From NCBI GenBank assembly GCA_002423145.1, contig DIUU01000005.1, forward strand, positions 121,567 to 185,566: a DNA stretch of 64,000 bases, written 5' to 3'. This DNA comes from Acholeplasmataceae bacterium UBA6150 (GTDB taxonomy: Bacteria; Bacillota_I; Bacilli_A; Acholeplasmatales; UBA5453). Shown here piece by piece: positions 44,856 to 54,400 of the stretch. Below the pieces are notes generated by a model. The model saw only the letters and a program-made list of their open reading frames with translations, searched no databases and was not told where the DNA came from. The translations under genes were made by a program, and so were the position numbers. Numbering within the stretch: the stretch's first letter is position 1; the number at the start of each line of letters is the position of its first letter.

Positions 44856-45497
44856 ATGGAAAAACTATTTTCAAAAGATGTATCCACTCAAATTCAAGAC
44901 ATTTTTAAAGGGATGATTAACCCAATCACAATCAAATTATTCGTCGATGGCAACTGTGAAACTTGCCAAGAAACCACACAACTTTTAACTGAGACGTCTG
45001 AGTTATCTGATAAAATCACCCTTGAAGTGATCGAACTTGCTGACGCTGGTGAAGATTTGGTCACTTATGGCATCGAAAGAACCCCTAGCTTTGTTTTCCT
45101 AGATCAAAAAGGTCAATACAGAGGCGTTAAATTCAATGGTATTCCTGCAGGACATGAAATCAACTCTTTCATTTCTGCCATTATGGAAATGTCTGGGGTT
45201 GAATTCCAATTTTCTGAAAAAGTATTGGAAAGAATTGCTAAAATCAACAAACCTGTAGACATCAAAGTATTCGTCACATTGAGTTGCCCACATTGCCCAG
45301 GGGCTGTTCAAACCGCTCACCGTTTAGCCATGCTCAATAGCAACGTCAAAGGTGAAATGATTGAAGCCCAAACTTTCTATGAATTATCCACCAAATACAA
45401 CGTTTCTGGGGTACCAAAAATTGTCATCAATGACAAATATGAATTACTCGGTAACCAACCCGTTGAAGAATTCTTAAAGAAAATCGAATCGATTTAG
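44856..45497 (+). CDS. Protein disulfide oxidoreductase with two thioredoxin folds
   Basis: This 213-residue protein has two tandem thioredoxin-like units, each with a CxxC: CETC at 34-37 and CPHC at 144-147, with cis-Pro sites RTPSF and SGVPKI. The layout matches PDO/glutaredoxin-like proteins and the N-terminal domain of AhpF. It is coupled to trxB (2-base gap, RBS AAAGGAG overlapping the trxB end), so TrxB probably reduces it. It could serve ArsC, MsrB or a peroxiredoxin elsewhere. Confidence 0.88.
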   Translation: MEKLFSKDVSTQIQDIFKGMINPITIKLFVDGNCETCQETTQLLTETSELSDKITLEVIELADAGEDLVTYGIERTPSFVFLDQKGQYRGVKFNGIPAGHEINSFISAIMEMSGVEFQFSEKVLERIAKINKPVDIKVFVTLSCPHCPGAVQTAHRLAMLNSNVKGEMIEAQTFYELSTKYNVSGVPKIVINDKYELLGNQPVEEFLKKIESI

Positions 45498-45500
45498 TTG

Positions 45501-45520
45501 AAAGCTCAGAAATGAGCTTT
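45501..45520 (+). terminator. Terminator after the trxB-PDO operon
   Basis: Plus-strand stem AAAGCTCA-GAAA-TGAGCTTT followed by T's, 3 bases after the stop. Confidence 0.88.
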
Positions 45521-45587
45521 TTTTCTCTCTAAATTGGGCACTTTCTTGATATAATGGAAATAGATAAAACGATTTCAAGGAGTCCAT

Positions 45588-46658
45588 ATGACACATAAAT
45601 TACTGATAATCAATCCCGGTTCTACTTCAACCAAGGTAGCCTTATTTGAAAATGATATTCAACAAACGAAAAAAACGATTGCCCATGATCCCATCACACT
45701 AAAACAATTTAAACGGATGATTGACCAGTATGATTTTAGAAAACAAGCCATTTTGGATTTTTTAAATTCATCGGGAATTCACCCTTCTGAATTGACTGCG
45801 GTAGTCGGTCGCGGTGGGTTATTAAAACCACTCGCCAGCGGGACTTATGTCGTCAATGAAGCGATGATATCCGATTTGAAAAACGCGATTCGCGGTGAAC
45901 ATGCCTCGAATTTAGGCGCGCTGATTGCGGATGCGATTGCGAAACCTTTGGGTATCCCGGCATTCATCGTTGACCCTGTGGTTGTCGATGAGATGCATGA
46001 TTTGGCCCGCTATACTGGCATGAAAGAAATTGAACGGGTATCGACTTTTCACGCACTAAACCAAAAAGCGGTTGCGAAAAGAGCAGCGCACGATTTGAAC
46101 AAATCTTATGAACAACTCAATTTAATCGTCGCCCACCTAGGTGGTGGCATTTCCATCGGTAGTCATGAACACGGTAGAGTCATCGATGTGAACAATGCGT
46201 TAGATGGCGATGGTCCAATGTCGCCTGAACGCAGTGGTTCTGTCCCGCTTGGACCCCTTTATAAGATGTGTTTTTCAGGTCAATATACCCTTGAAGACAT
46301 CAAGCGTAAAAACTACGGTGAAGGTGGATTGGTCGCGTATCTTCACACCAACGATGGTGTGGAAATCATGAAACGAATTCAATCTGGAGATGTCCTCGCA
46401 ACAAAAATCCACGAAGTGATGTGCTATCAAATTGCCAAAGAGATTGGTGCTGCTTCTACGGTATTAAAAGGCCAAGTCGACGCCATTATTTTAACGGGTG
46501 GATTTGCTTACAATAAACTCACCACCGAACTGATCACATCCAGGGTTGCTTTTATTGCTCCTGTGCTCATTTATCCTGGTGAAGACGAAATGCTCGCATT
46601 GGCTGAAGGTACGCTACGTGTATTGAATCAAACCGAAGAGGTAAAAACATATGCCTAA
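45588..46658 (+). CDS. buk: Butyrate kinase
   Basis: This 356-residue acetokinase-family enzyme has the N-terminal LIINPGSTSTKVA, VGRGGLLKPL, AHLGGGISIG, DGDGPMSPERSG and ILTGGFAYN. These are diagnostic of butyrate kinases. It converts butyryl phosphate plus ADP to butyrate plus ATP (or the reverse). RBS AAGGAG. It overlaps ptb by 8 bases. It may also act on branched-chain acyl phosphates. Confidence 0.94.
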   Translation: MTHKLLIINPGSTSTKVALFENDIQQTKKTIAHDPITLKQFKRMIDQYDFRKQAILDFLNSSGIHPSELTAVVGRGGLLKPLASGTYVVNEAMISDLKNAIRGEHASNLGALIADAIAKPLGIPAFIVDPVVVDEMHDLARYTGMKEIERVSTFHALNQKAVAKRAAHDLNKSYEQLNLIVAHLGGGISIGSHEHGRVIDVNNALDGDGPMSPERSGSVPLGPLYKMCFSGQYTLEDIKRKNYGEGGLVAYLHTNDGVEIMKRIQSGDVLATKIHEVMCYQIAKEIGAASTVLKGQVDAIILTGGFAYNKLTTELITSRVAFIAPVLIYPGEDEMLALAEGTLRVLNQTEEVKTYA

Positions 46659-47535
46659 AACCATTTTAGAACTCATCCAATTGGCTAAAACCAAACCACA
46701 AAAACGTTTGGTGGTTGCGGTAGCGAATGACCCCTATGTATTAAAAGCGGTGGAACATGCCCGTTTAGAAGGCTTGATTATGCCCATTTTAGTCGGTAAC
46801 AAAACTGCCATTATCCATGAATTAAAGGCGTTAAACTTTGATTTAAATCCCTATCAAATCATCGATGAAACCGATTCAACTGAAGCGTGCCGTAAAGCAA
46901 CCTTACTCATTCGTGAAGGTCAAGGCGATATTCTCATGAAGGGTTTAATCGATACATCGATATTATTAAAAGCAGTCCTCGATAAAACCATCGGCATACG
47001 CGGCCCCAGAAGACTTTCTCATATCACGTTGTTAGAACTCAAGCATTATCATAAACTACTGATGCTCTCTGATGCAGCGATGAACATCGCGCCAGATGTT
47101 GAGCTCAAAAAAGAAATCATTTTAAACGGGGTTGAAGTGCTCCATAACATCGGCATCGAATGTCCAAATGTGGGTGTCATTGCTGCCGTAGAAAAAGTGA
47201 ATCCAAAAATGGTTGCGACCACCGATGCCGAAGCGTTGATATCATCACACACAGACAAATCCTATCAAATTGGTGGACCGTTTGGGCTTGATAACGCCAT
47301 CAATAAGGAAGCTGCACACCATAAAGGGGTATCAGACCCGATGGCTGGTGAAGTCGATTTTCTCTTGATGCCTGCCATTGAAGCTGGTAATATTTTATAT
47401 AAAGCATTGATGTTTCTATCGGATGCGAAAAGCGCGAGTATCGTTTGTGGTGCATCCAAACCCATCGTATTAACCTCACGGGCTGACTCCGATCAAACCA
47501 AATTTAACTCGATTGCTCTCGCTTGTTTAATGTAA
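46651..47535 (+). CDS. ptb: Phosphate butyryltransferase
   Basis: This 294-residue PTA/PTB-family enzyme shows RLVVAVANDPYVLKAV, GDILMKGLIDTSILLKAVL, SDAAMNIAPD, VGVIAAVEKVNPKM and GEVDFLLMPAIEAGN. It exchanges CoA for phosphate on butyryl-CoA or branched acyl-CoA. It forms a pair with buk for substrate-level ATP formation. The order here is buk-ptb, the reverse of the classical Clostridium ptb-buk. Confidence 0.94.
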   Translation: MPKTILELIQLAKTKPQKRLVVAVANDPYVLKAVEHARLEGLIMPILVGNKTAIIHELKALNFDLNPYQIIDETDSTEACRKATLLIREGQGDILMKGLIDTSILLKAVLDKTIGIRGPRRLSHITLLELKHYHKLLMLSDAAMNIAPDVELKKEIILNGVEVLHNIGIECPNVGVIAAVEKVNPKMVATTDAEALISSHTDKSYQIGGPFGLDNAINKEAAHHKGVSDPMAGEVDFLLMPAIEAGNILYKALMFLSDAKSASIVCGASKPIVLTSRADSDQTKFNSIALACLM

Positions 47536-47540
47536 AATAA

Positions 47541-47563
47541 AAGACATCCATGACGGATGTCTT
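47541..47563. terminator. Bidirectional terminator between ptb and the EEP gene
   Basis: Stem AAGACATCC-ATGAC-GGATGTCTT with T's on the plus strand and T's (from the A-run) on the minus strand. It separates the convergent genes. Confidence 0.85.
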
Positions 47564-47569
47564 ATTTTT

Positions 47570-48637
47570 TTAGTTCAATGTTACGGTCATGACCACTGGG
47601 TTGTGATCACTGTATTTGAAATCATCTTGGATAACCGATATCGATCCAATCGTAATGTTGCTAGAAACGATGAAACCATCAATGATGTAATATTGTGTCA
47701 AATCACTGCTAGGTTCATAGGGTTGATTCAATAAACGACACGTTGGATCGGTGATATCAATTCCCCATTGGTACCCTGCAGGTAAGAATGTGGATTCAAT
47801 CGGATACGCTTGGTATAGGCCTGGTTTGGTTGGATACACATCGACAGCCGTTGGGAAGGTTTGGTTGAAATCGCCCCCAATAACGACATAATTACCCAAA
47901 GCGATTTGGGTTTCCATGAATGTCTTTAGATAACCCATTTCTTGAGCACGAAGTGAACCATCCCCATCATAGGCTGACATATGTAAATTTACAACCACGA
48001 GTTTTTTGCTAGACCCTGTAATTGTATAAGTATTGACCATCATCGCACGTTTTAAATTAGCGACACGTAGTGGCCAACTGAATTCACCTGGAAATTGGTG
48101 TCTTTCAGAGGATTCCACTTCAAATTTAGCCAACGTTTGAATCCCACTTTTCACAGGTCCAATATAGTCTGTTAATGACAATGGAAATGGCACGAATACG
48201 GCGTTGAAATTATAGGCGAAAGTCGAATGATAATTTGGAAGTAACGATTTATAGTGTTCAACTTGATTGATATTATAGCTTCTTCTGGCTTTTAAATCGA
48301 CTTCTTGTAATAAATAAACATCCGCACTATGGGTAGTAATCAAACCTTCGATCCCAGAAAGATAGCCTTCTACCACAGTTTTGGAATCAGGACGACCTTT
48401 TTTACCCCCATCCATCACGAAATCTTCATTTTCACCCAAACCTGCGTAACCGGTATTGAATGTCATAAAGGTGATATTTTGGTTTAGTGCGACATTGATT
48501 GTCGCATTTTGTTCAATCGAAATCGTTTCAATCGGTTCTGGTTTGTATTCAGTTATTGTCAGATAACCGACAAAACCACCAACCAAAATGATGACAGTCA
48601 CAAGCACTTTAAAGATTATTTTAAATAATTTTTTCAT
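47570..48637 (-). CDS. Endonuclease/exonuclease/phosphatase-fold protein, membrane-anchored
   Basis: This 355-residue protein has an N-terminal membrane helix (about 8-27) and an extracytoplasmic EEP (DNase I-like) domain. Visible signatures are ITFMTFNTGYAG, VYLLQEVD, VVNLHMSAYDG, YVVIGGDFNQT and the terminal SDHNPV. All catalytic residues of the fold are there. Such exported EEP proteins may be nucleases, sphingomyelinases or other phosphodiesterases. The substrate is not determined. Confidence 0.87.
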   Translation of the reverse strand: MKKLFKIIFKVLVTVIILVGGFVGYLTITEYKPEPIETISIEQNATINVALNQNITFMTFNTGYAGLGENEDFVMDGGKKGRPDSKTVVEGYLSGIEGLITTHSADVYLLQEVDLKARRSYNINQVEHYKSLLPNYHSTFAYNFNAVFVPFPLSLTDYIGPVKSGIQTLAKFEVESSERHQFPGEFSWPLRVANLKRAMMVNTYTITGSSKKLVVVNLHMSAYDGDGSLRAQEMGYLKTFMETQIALGNYVVIGGDFNQTFPTAVDVYPTKPGLYQAYPIESTFLPAGYQWGIDITDPTCRLLNQPYEPSSDLTQYYIIDGFIVSSNITIGSISVIQDDFKYSDHNPVVMTVTLN

Positions 48638-48669
48638 CGTTTTTATACCATCCTATTTTTATTTTACCA

Positions 48670-49503
48670 CTAAAATGGAACATTCGATTTAAATGTCACT
48701 TTTTCTAAAGATCTGGGGTGCACGAATGAAACCCTGTGAAAATGTAAGGCTAATCTGTCATAAGGCAAACCACCATATAAGGTATCCCCTAAAATCGGGT
48801 GCCCGATGAAGGCTAAATGAACCCTTATTTGATGTTTCCGTCCCCCTAAAATCGAAACACTCAGGCGTGCGAAAGCATTTTTATCTTCCAATACTTCATA
48901 GGTACTCAAAGCGCTTTGTCCTTGTTCATGGATGATTTGCTTATCTTCATGGCGACTCGATCCAATCGCTTTATCGATTCTACCTCTTTTTTGTCTGACA
49001 TTCGGACTGGTTAAGGCGATATAGGTCTTTCCCATTTGATGGGTTTCAAATAAATTCGATAAATAGCTGAGAGCCAATACATGTTTCGCATAAATGACCA
49101 TACCCGAAGTATCTTTATCTAGCCGATGGGCTGGTAAAACTTCCAGTTTATAACCTTGTTTTGCCATATAATACGCGACACGTTGATTCAAATCATCTTT
49201 CGCGACCCCATCGGTATGCACCAATAACTGGATTGGTTTATCGACAATTAGAATGTCTTCATCTTCATAAACCACATCGATGGGTGCTTTTGGTTTAAAG
49301 TCTAAAACCATCTCAGGCATGGTGATGGTAATGACTTGTCCTTGACTCAAAACCGTTTGGGTATGGGCTTTTAAACCATCGACAAAGACGCCTTCAAGTG
49401 TGAGTTTATATTGGTTTTTTTTACCCACATGATAAAAATCAAAAAATGCTTTGAGCGGTTGTTGGTGAAACTGTTTTTGTACGACATAAGTTATGGTTGC
49501 CAT
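48670..49503 (-). CDS. RluA/RluD family pseudouridine synthase
   Basis: This 277-residue protein has a short S4-like N-terminus and the synthase domain: DEDILIVDKP, PAHRLDKDTSGMVIYAK with the catalytic Asp, GRKHQIRVHLAFIGHPILGD and LHFHRVSFVHP. It converts uridine to pseudouridine in rRNA (RluD/RluC-like) or tRNA. It follows the rRNA m5C methyltransferase gene by one base, so the two form an RNA-modification operon. Confidence 0.92.
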   Translation of the reverse strand: MATITYVVQKQFHQQPLKAFFDFYHVGKKNQYKLTLEGVFVDGLKAHTQTVLSQGQVITITMPEMVLDFKPKAPIDVVYEDEDILIVDKPIQLLVHTDGVAKDDLNQRVAYYMAKQGYKLEVLPAHRLDKDTSGMVIYAKHVLALSYLSNLFETHQMGKTYIALTSPNVRQKRGRIDKAIGSSRHEDKQIIHEQGQSALSTYEVLEDKNAFARLSVSILGGRKHQIRVHLAFIGHPILGDTLYGGLPYDRLALHFHRVSFVHPRSLEKVTFKSNVPF

Positions 49504-49504
49504 G

Positions 49505-50389
49505 TCAAATTCTCCTTAATAAACATATAAAAAAACCTTCATATAATGAACTCGGCATGACCGTGATGACCCCAGGGATACTCGATGGCAATAATCCATC
49601 TAAGGTTAAATCGATGGGTATGACTTCTACTTTTTTGGTATTTAAAGCCATTTGAATGATGTGTTCATTTTCTTTTTTTAATACCGAACAGGTTGAATAC
49701 ACCATCCACTGATTTTTCTTCAACATCTCAATCGCTTTTAACATGAGCGCTTTTTGAGTTTGAATCGATTTATCAATCAAAATCGATGTAAAGTGTTTAA
49801 CGTGTTGTTCATCGCTTAAGTCCAAAGTACCAGACCCACTGCACGGGGCGTCGAGGAGGATGTAGTCAAATCGAAAAAACGGATCCAATTGGCGTGCATC
49901 TTTGGTTATCACTGTGACTTTACTCGCGCCTTGGCGATTTAAATTGTATTTTAATTTTTGAGCCCGAATTGGGTTTTGTTCACAAGCAGTGATGTTCGCT
50001 AGATTATGGGTCAACGCTGCCATCTGGGTCGTCTTTCCACCCGGGGCTGCAGCCATATCCAAAATGTCACCTTTTTCTGGGTTTAATATCAGCGGTGGTA
50101 ACATCGATGATAGGCTTTGTAAATAGATGTGTCCCGCTTCATAAATATTTAGTGCACGCAACACGGCTTCATTGCCTTCATTTAAAATAAACGCGTGTTC
50201 ACTCCAAGGCACACCCGTCACCGATAGCCCTGCCTCTTCAATGATTTTTAACACATTTTCTGCTGAAGTTTTTAATGTATTTACACGAAATGTCACTTTT
50301 TTAGGTGCTTTTAAACCTGACATAATGGCTTGATAATGATTGGGGTAATCGACTTTTAATTGACTTTCAATGAATTCAAACATAGGCAT
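49505..50389 (-). CDS. NOL1/NOP2/Sun family RNA m5C methyltransferase
   Basis: This 294-residue SAM-dependent enzyme has VTFRVNTLKTS in the RNA-binding part, then DMAAAPGGKTTQMAAL, FDYILLDAPCSGSGTLDL and MVYSTCSVLKKENE. Both catalytic Cys (DAPC and TCS) are visible. It is an RsmF/RsmB-like methyltransferase without an N-terminal NusB domain or C-terminal PUA domain. Two start ATGs (50389, 50383) follow GAGGTG. Confidence 0.92.
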   Translation of the reverse strand: MPMFEFIESQLKVDYPNHYQAIMSGLKAPKKVTFRVNTLKTSAENVLKIIEEAGLSVTGVPWSEHAFILNEGNEAVLRALNIYEAGHIYLQSLSSMLPPLILNPEKGDILDMAAAPGGKTTQMAALTHNLANITACEQNPIRAQKLKYNLNRQGASKVTVITKDARQLDPFFRFDYILLDAPCSGSGTLDLSDEQHVKHFTSILIDKSIQTQKALMLKAIEMLKKNQWMVYSTCSVLKKENEHIIQMALNTKKVEVIPIDLTLDGLLPSSIPGVITVMPSSLYEGFFICLLRRI

Positions 50390-50585
50390 CTACACCTCGA
50401 CTATTTGTATAAAACCATCATACCATTATTTCACTGAAAACGATTCACTGAAATCTCTAAATGGAGAGGATAAATACGACATTTTCAAAAAGAAACTAAT
50501 CAAAACTGAATAAAAAGGATTGACATTCAAAACAGACATGTTATAATAAACTTCCCTAATAAATACACAGAGAGGAGGAAACACT

Positions 50586-51113
50586 ATGAGCGAAAATGCA
50601 CTTAGCAAAAAAGAGTACAATCGACTAAACGATACGAAGAAATATGACATCATCAAGCAACGTTTAAAAGAACGTGGCGTGGAATTGATCGATATTGCAA
50701 AACTGACTTATGACCTTCAAATACCCTATGTTCCAAACCTAACACTTGAGTTATGTTTAGAACATATCGATAGAGTCATCCTAAAACGTGAAGTCCAACA
50801 TGCCGTATTGGTTGGTATTGAACTCGATATCCTTGCTGAACAAAAAGTGATCAGTGAACCCCTATTATCGATGATGCTTGGCGACTACGGATTATTTGGA
50901 ATCGATGAGATTTTGGCACTCTCGATTGTCAACGTCTATGGTTCGATTGGATTGACTAATTTCGGATATGTCGACAAATTAAAACCTGGCATTATTGGTG
51001 TCATCGATGACGCTGGTAAGGAAGAAGGTCGCTGCAATACATTTTTAGATGATATTGTTGGCGCGATAGCTTCTGCTGCAGCCAGTTCGATTGCACACAA
51101 ATACGCAACATAA
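50586..51113 (+). CDS. pgpA: Phosphatidylglycerophosphatase A, YutG type
   Basis: This 175-residue protein matches the Firmicutes PgpA/YutG family: LKERGVELIDIAKLTYDLQ, EVQHAVLVGIELD, DYGLFGIDEILALSIVNVYG and DKLKPGIIG. The C-terminal DDIVGAIASAAASS is hydrophobic. It dephosphorylates phosphatidylglycerol phosphate in phospholipid synthesis, although activity of the short Firmicutes form is less well established. RBS AGAGGAGG. Confidence 0.88.
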   Translation: MSENALSKKEYNRLNDTKKYDIIKQRLKERGVELIDIAKLTYDLQIPYVPNLTLELCLEHIDRVILKREVQHAVLVGIELDILAEQKVISEPLLSMMLGDYGLFGIDEILALSIVNVYGSIGLTNFGYVDKLKPGIIGVIDDAGKEEGRCNTFLDDIVGAIASAAASSIAHKYAT

Positions 51114-51116
51114 AAA

Positions 51117-51145
51117 AACAGGGCACACCAAAAGGTGACCCTGTT
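51117..51145. terminator. Bidirectional terminator between pgpA and the 35-aa gene
   Basis: Stem AACAGGG(C)ACACC / GGTG(A)CCCTGTT with an AAAA loop. T's follow on both strands. Confidence 0.85.
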
Positions 51146-51150
51146 TTTTC

Positions 51151-51258
51151 TTATTTCAGAATGGTATTTTTTACGACTTTTTTACCGGCTTTTTTAGCAT
51201 TTCTGATCGCATTTTTCTTGAGGTGTGTACCACGTGAATCTTTGCCATGAACTTGCAT
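51151..51258 (-). CDS. 35-residue very basic peptide
   Basis: The short gene encodes MQVHGKDSRGTHLKKNAI and then a Lys/Ala-rich amphipathic stretch ending VVKNTILK, with about one third Lys, Arg or His. An AGGAG RBS sits seven bases before the ATG and a terminator follows the stop within 6 bases. I do not recognise it. Nucleic-acid binding is a reasonable guess from composition. The next gene upstream on this strand is far away, so it is a stand-alone unit. Confidence 0.65.
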   Translation of the reverse strand: MQVHGKDSRGTHLKKNAIRNAKKAGKKVVKNTILK

Positions 51259-51414
51259 GAGTGTTCTCCTTCACAAAACGGATTAGTCAAACGATTTAAT
51301 CCATACCTATTCTACGCCATTTCATTTAAAAATGCCACACTTTTGTGTTAAAAATGAAAATATTTTTTAACGATGCTTAAACTTTAGGAATTTACTATTT
51401 TTAAAATAAGAAAA

Positions 51415-51454
51415 AAAGTCAGTATTTCCGCTTATTAAGGCGAATACTGACTTT
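51415..51454 (-). terminator. Terminator after the M6 protease gene
   Basis: Long stem AAAGTCAGTATTCGCC / (minus strand) with an A/T-rich loop and a T-rich tail, about 10 bases after the stop at 51464. Confidence 0.85.
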
Positions 51455-51463
51455 TTGTTTGAA

Positions 51464-54400
51464 TTAAGATACGATGACGTTTAATACAGCTTGCGTACTG
51501 TTATTGTTAAATGCTTGTGCAATCTCAATGGTCACGTTGATGTTACCACCTTGATTCCATCTATAGGTACTCAAATTAATCGATCCGCTGGTTAAAATAT
51601 CGGATTGTGAAATACCGTTATTGGTTGTGGTTGGAATCGAGTTATTGAAGTCTGCTTCAAGGATTTGAACAATGAAGTTGGAGGTTGAGTTGTTGTTCTT
51701 CATAAAATACTCACCCCAATACGTATTTCTAGAATTCATACGGGCGTCGATGTGGTAAATCACGACCCCAGCATTATCCAATACATACGACGTTCCTAAA
51801 TGACCTGTATATAGACCTTTTGGTGTATAAAACATAATGAGGAGGTATTCATCGAAGGCATTACCATCATTGAGGTCATTCGAATTGAATGGGATCAACA
51901 ATGTATTATTGAGACCATCATTGTCAATCGAATAGGCATCAAGCGTTACTTGATATGACCCTGCAGTGGCTAAGAGGGGTTGTAACCACCCATAAACCAA
52001 TTTATTGAATGGTCCATGGTCTCCTGAGTTATAGTCCATCATATCAAAACCACCCACTGGACCAAATTGTAGTGTGTCCGAATATGGGTATAAGTCTGGC
52101 ATGCCCAACAGATGTCCGACTTCATGGATATAGGTTTCAGCGTTGACAACCAATCCAGATAAGCCTGGAATTGAATCGTTCATGAACGTGTAACTTGCCC
52201 AGAAATAATAATCAAATTTCTTACCATCGAGTAGACCTAAGCTGCTGGCTACCCCATATTGTGCACTATAAACCCAAGCCCACCAAGGGTCTGAATCCGA
52301 GTAAGCAACAGAGTAAATGAAAATGACTGAGTCTATTTGACCATCGTTATTGGAGTCATATTGGCTATAATCGATTTGACTATTTAAACCATTCAATGCT
52401 TCAACAATCGCGTATTGGTCACCTTCATCACCATAGTTTTGATAATAGGATTTATTATTCATGGTGGTGTATTTTGGTGCGAAATCGAACGTTGGATTAA
52501 AACTACCCCAGCTGCTGGTGTAATAGAAACTCGCAACCGATTGCCAACCGGTAGCGGATGCTGTACCGTTGAATACGAGGTTGAGTTTGGTTAAATAGTC
52601 ACTTGGGAATGGATTATCTTTAATTTCAACAGGGATAACCAACACATCGAATGTACCGGTCGATGGTAACCCTGATTTACTGAATGTCGATACTTCATAT
52701 TGGTTGATGGTTTGACGTGTTGATAAGGTAGATAAATTCGCTGGATCCACGACTGGGTCGTATTTCCATATACGAATTTCAATATTGGTGGAGGTATAGG
52801 TGATATAGAGTGCATAAGCCAAGTCATTATTGATTTCTAGTGAATAGACACTTTGTCCACGGTTTGAAGAGAGCACTGAATCCAATACATAGCCCTTTAA
52901 TAATAAACTTTGGATGTAATTATTCACACGGGTTTGATTATCTGCGTAAGCGAATGCCCCTTTAATGGTGTATTCGGCATTGTTAACCTTGGATAATGAA
53001 ATGCCTGATATGCCATCAAGTTCTGGTAATAGCGTACTCAATGAAGATTCACTGAAATGACCACTTAATAATTGAATCATGTCTGACCACGATTCAATGC
53101 TTGGTGCACTGCTGCCCGAAAACAAGGTGACATTGGAAATCTTCACTTGTCCACCATTGCTGGTTTCACCATTGCCTGTGAATAAAATACGGAATTTCGT
53201 AGCGTTCACATTGGATATGGTGATGGTTTTCATATCTGTGGAAAGTTGGGTGAAGAAATTACCACCAGATAAATCCACCCAAGCGGAACCATTATAGACT
53301 TGGACCTTCGCACCTGTTAATCGCGGTGAAAAGCCGTCTCTGGCTTCAATTTCAAATGAAAAGGATTGGATGAGTTGTCCTAACGTATCGATTTCTAAAT
53401 ACGTTTGAGGGTTGGCATTACCACTCACTGTGGCTGCGAAAATATAACCAACCGATAATCCACCCGGTGGGGTTGCTGTAATGTTCGCTAAATGACTCAC
53501 TTTGATGAGGACCTTACCATCGCTGCCTGGGAAAGTAATGGTTTGGTTTAGTGTATCTTTATAACTACCTGGCACTGTAGATAGTGTATTTTGCATATTG
53601 AAAGTATAATATACACCTTCGACTGGTTCTGGTGTTGTCGAACCTGCACCATAGATACCAATGCCATACACCGTTTGTCCAGGGTAAGTTTCTGTATCTT
53701 CATATACATATAAAAAGTAATTACCGATGATCCAGGATTCTTCAACATCATCGTATGGTAACAACGCGTCGAGTAAATCCATGTAAGTTAAAGCGTCCGC
53801 TTCAACCCAGTCAAAAATATCGATGTAAACTTCTTTGTTGGTGCCTTCTGAGAAATCAAATAATTCAACATCATTCGATTGGAAAGTAGGCATTAAAGCA
53901 TAAATATCATACCCAAACAGGGCGTTTAGTGCAGTTGGATCGTAATCTGCTTTATCTCCACCGCCACCTTGTTCAACGTCGCCATAAATGACAATCCCGT
54001 ACACGGTTAATCCAGGATAAGTATCCGGGTCTTCGTATAGATAAAGGAAATAATCGCCTACGACCCATGACTCTTCAATGGTGTCATAGGTTAAATTTTG
54101 ATCCAATAAAGCCATATAGGCATCTGCTTGTACGGATGTCCAATCGAAGAAATCAATATAGACTTCAAACCAAGTCGCGTCGCTTTCGTCAATAAGTAAG
54201 AAATCTTGGCTGACCAAACCTGGTAATAACGCATAAATATCAAAGCCGAAAATACCATTGAGTTCGGTTGGTGTAAACGTAACACCTGCATATTTTGATA
54301 CCATGGTGAAGGTTGCTTTATAAATTTGATTACCCGATACTAAAGTTAATTCAGGTGACCATCCTGCAAATGTAAATACATGGGTTTCTGTTTCTGCTTT

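Noticed and set aside
50426..50656. Minus-strand frame of 76 codons upstream of pgpA
   Set aside because: It covers the pgpA promoter and start on the opposite strand, has no RBS, and its composition is hydrophobic noise from AT-rich DNA.
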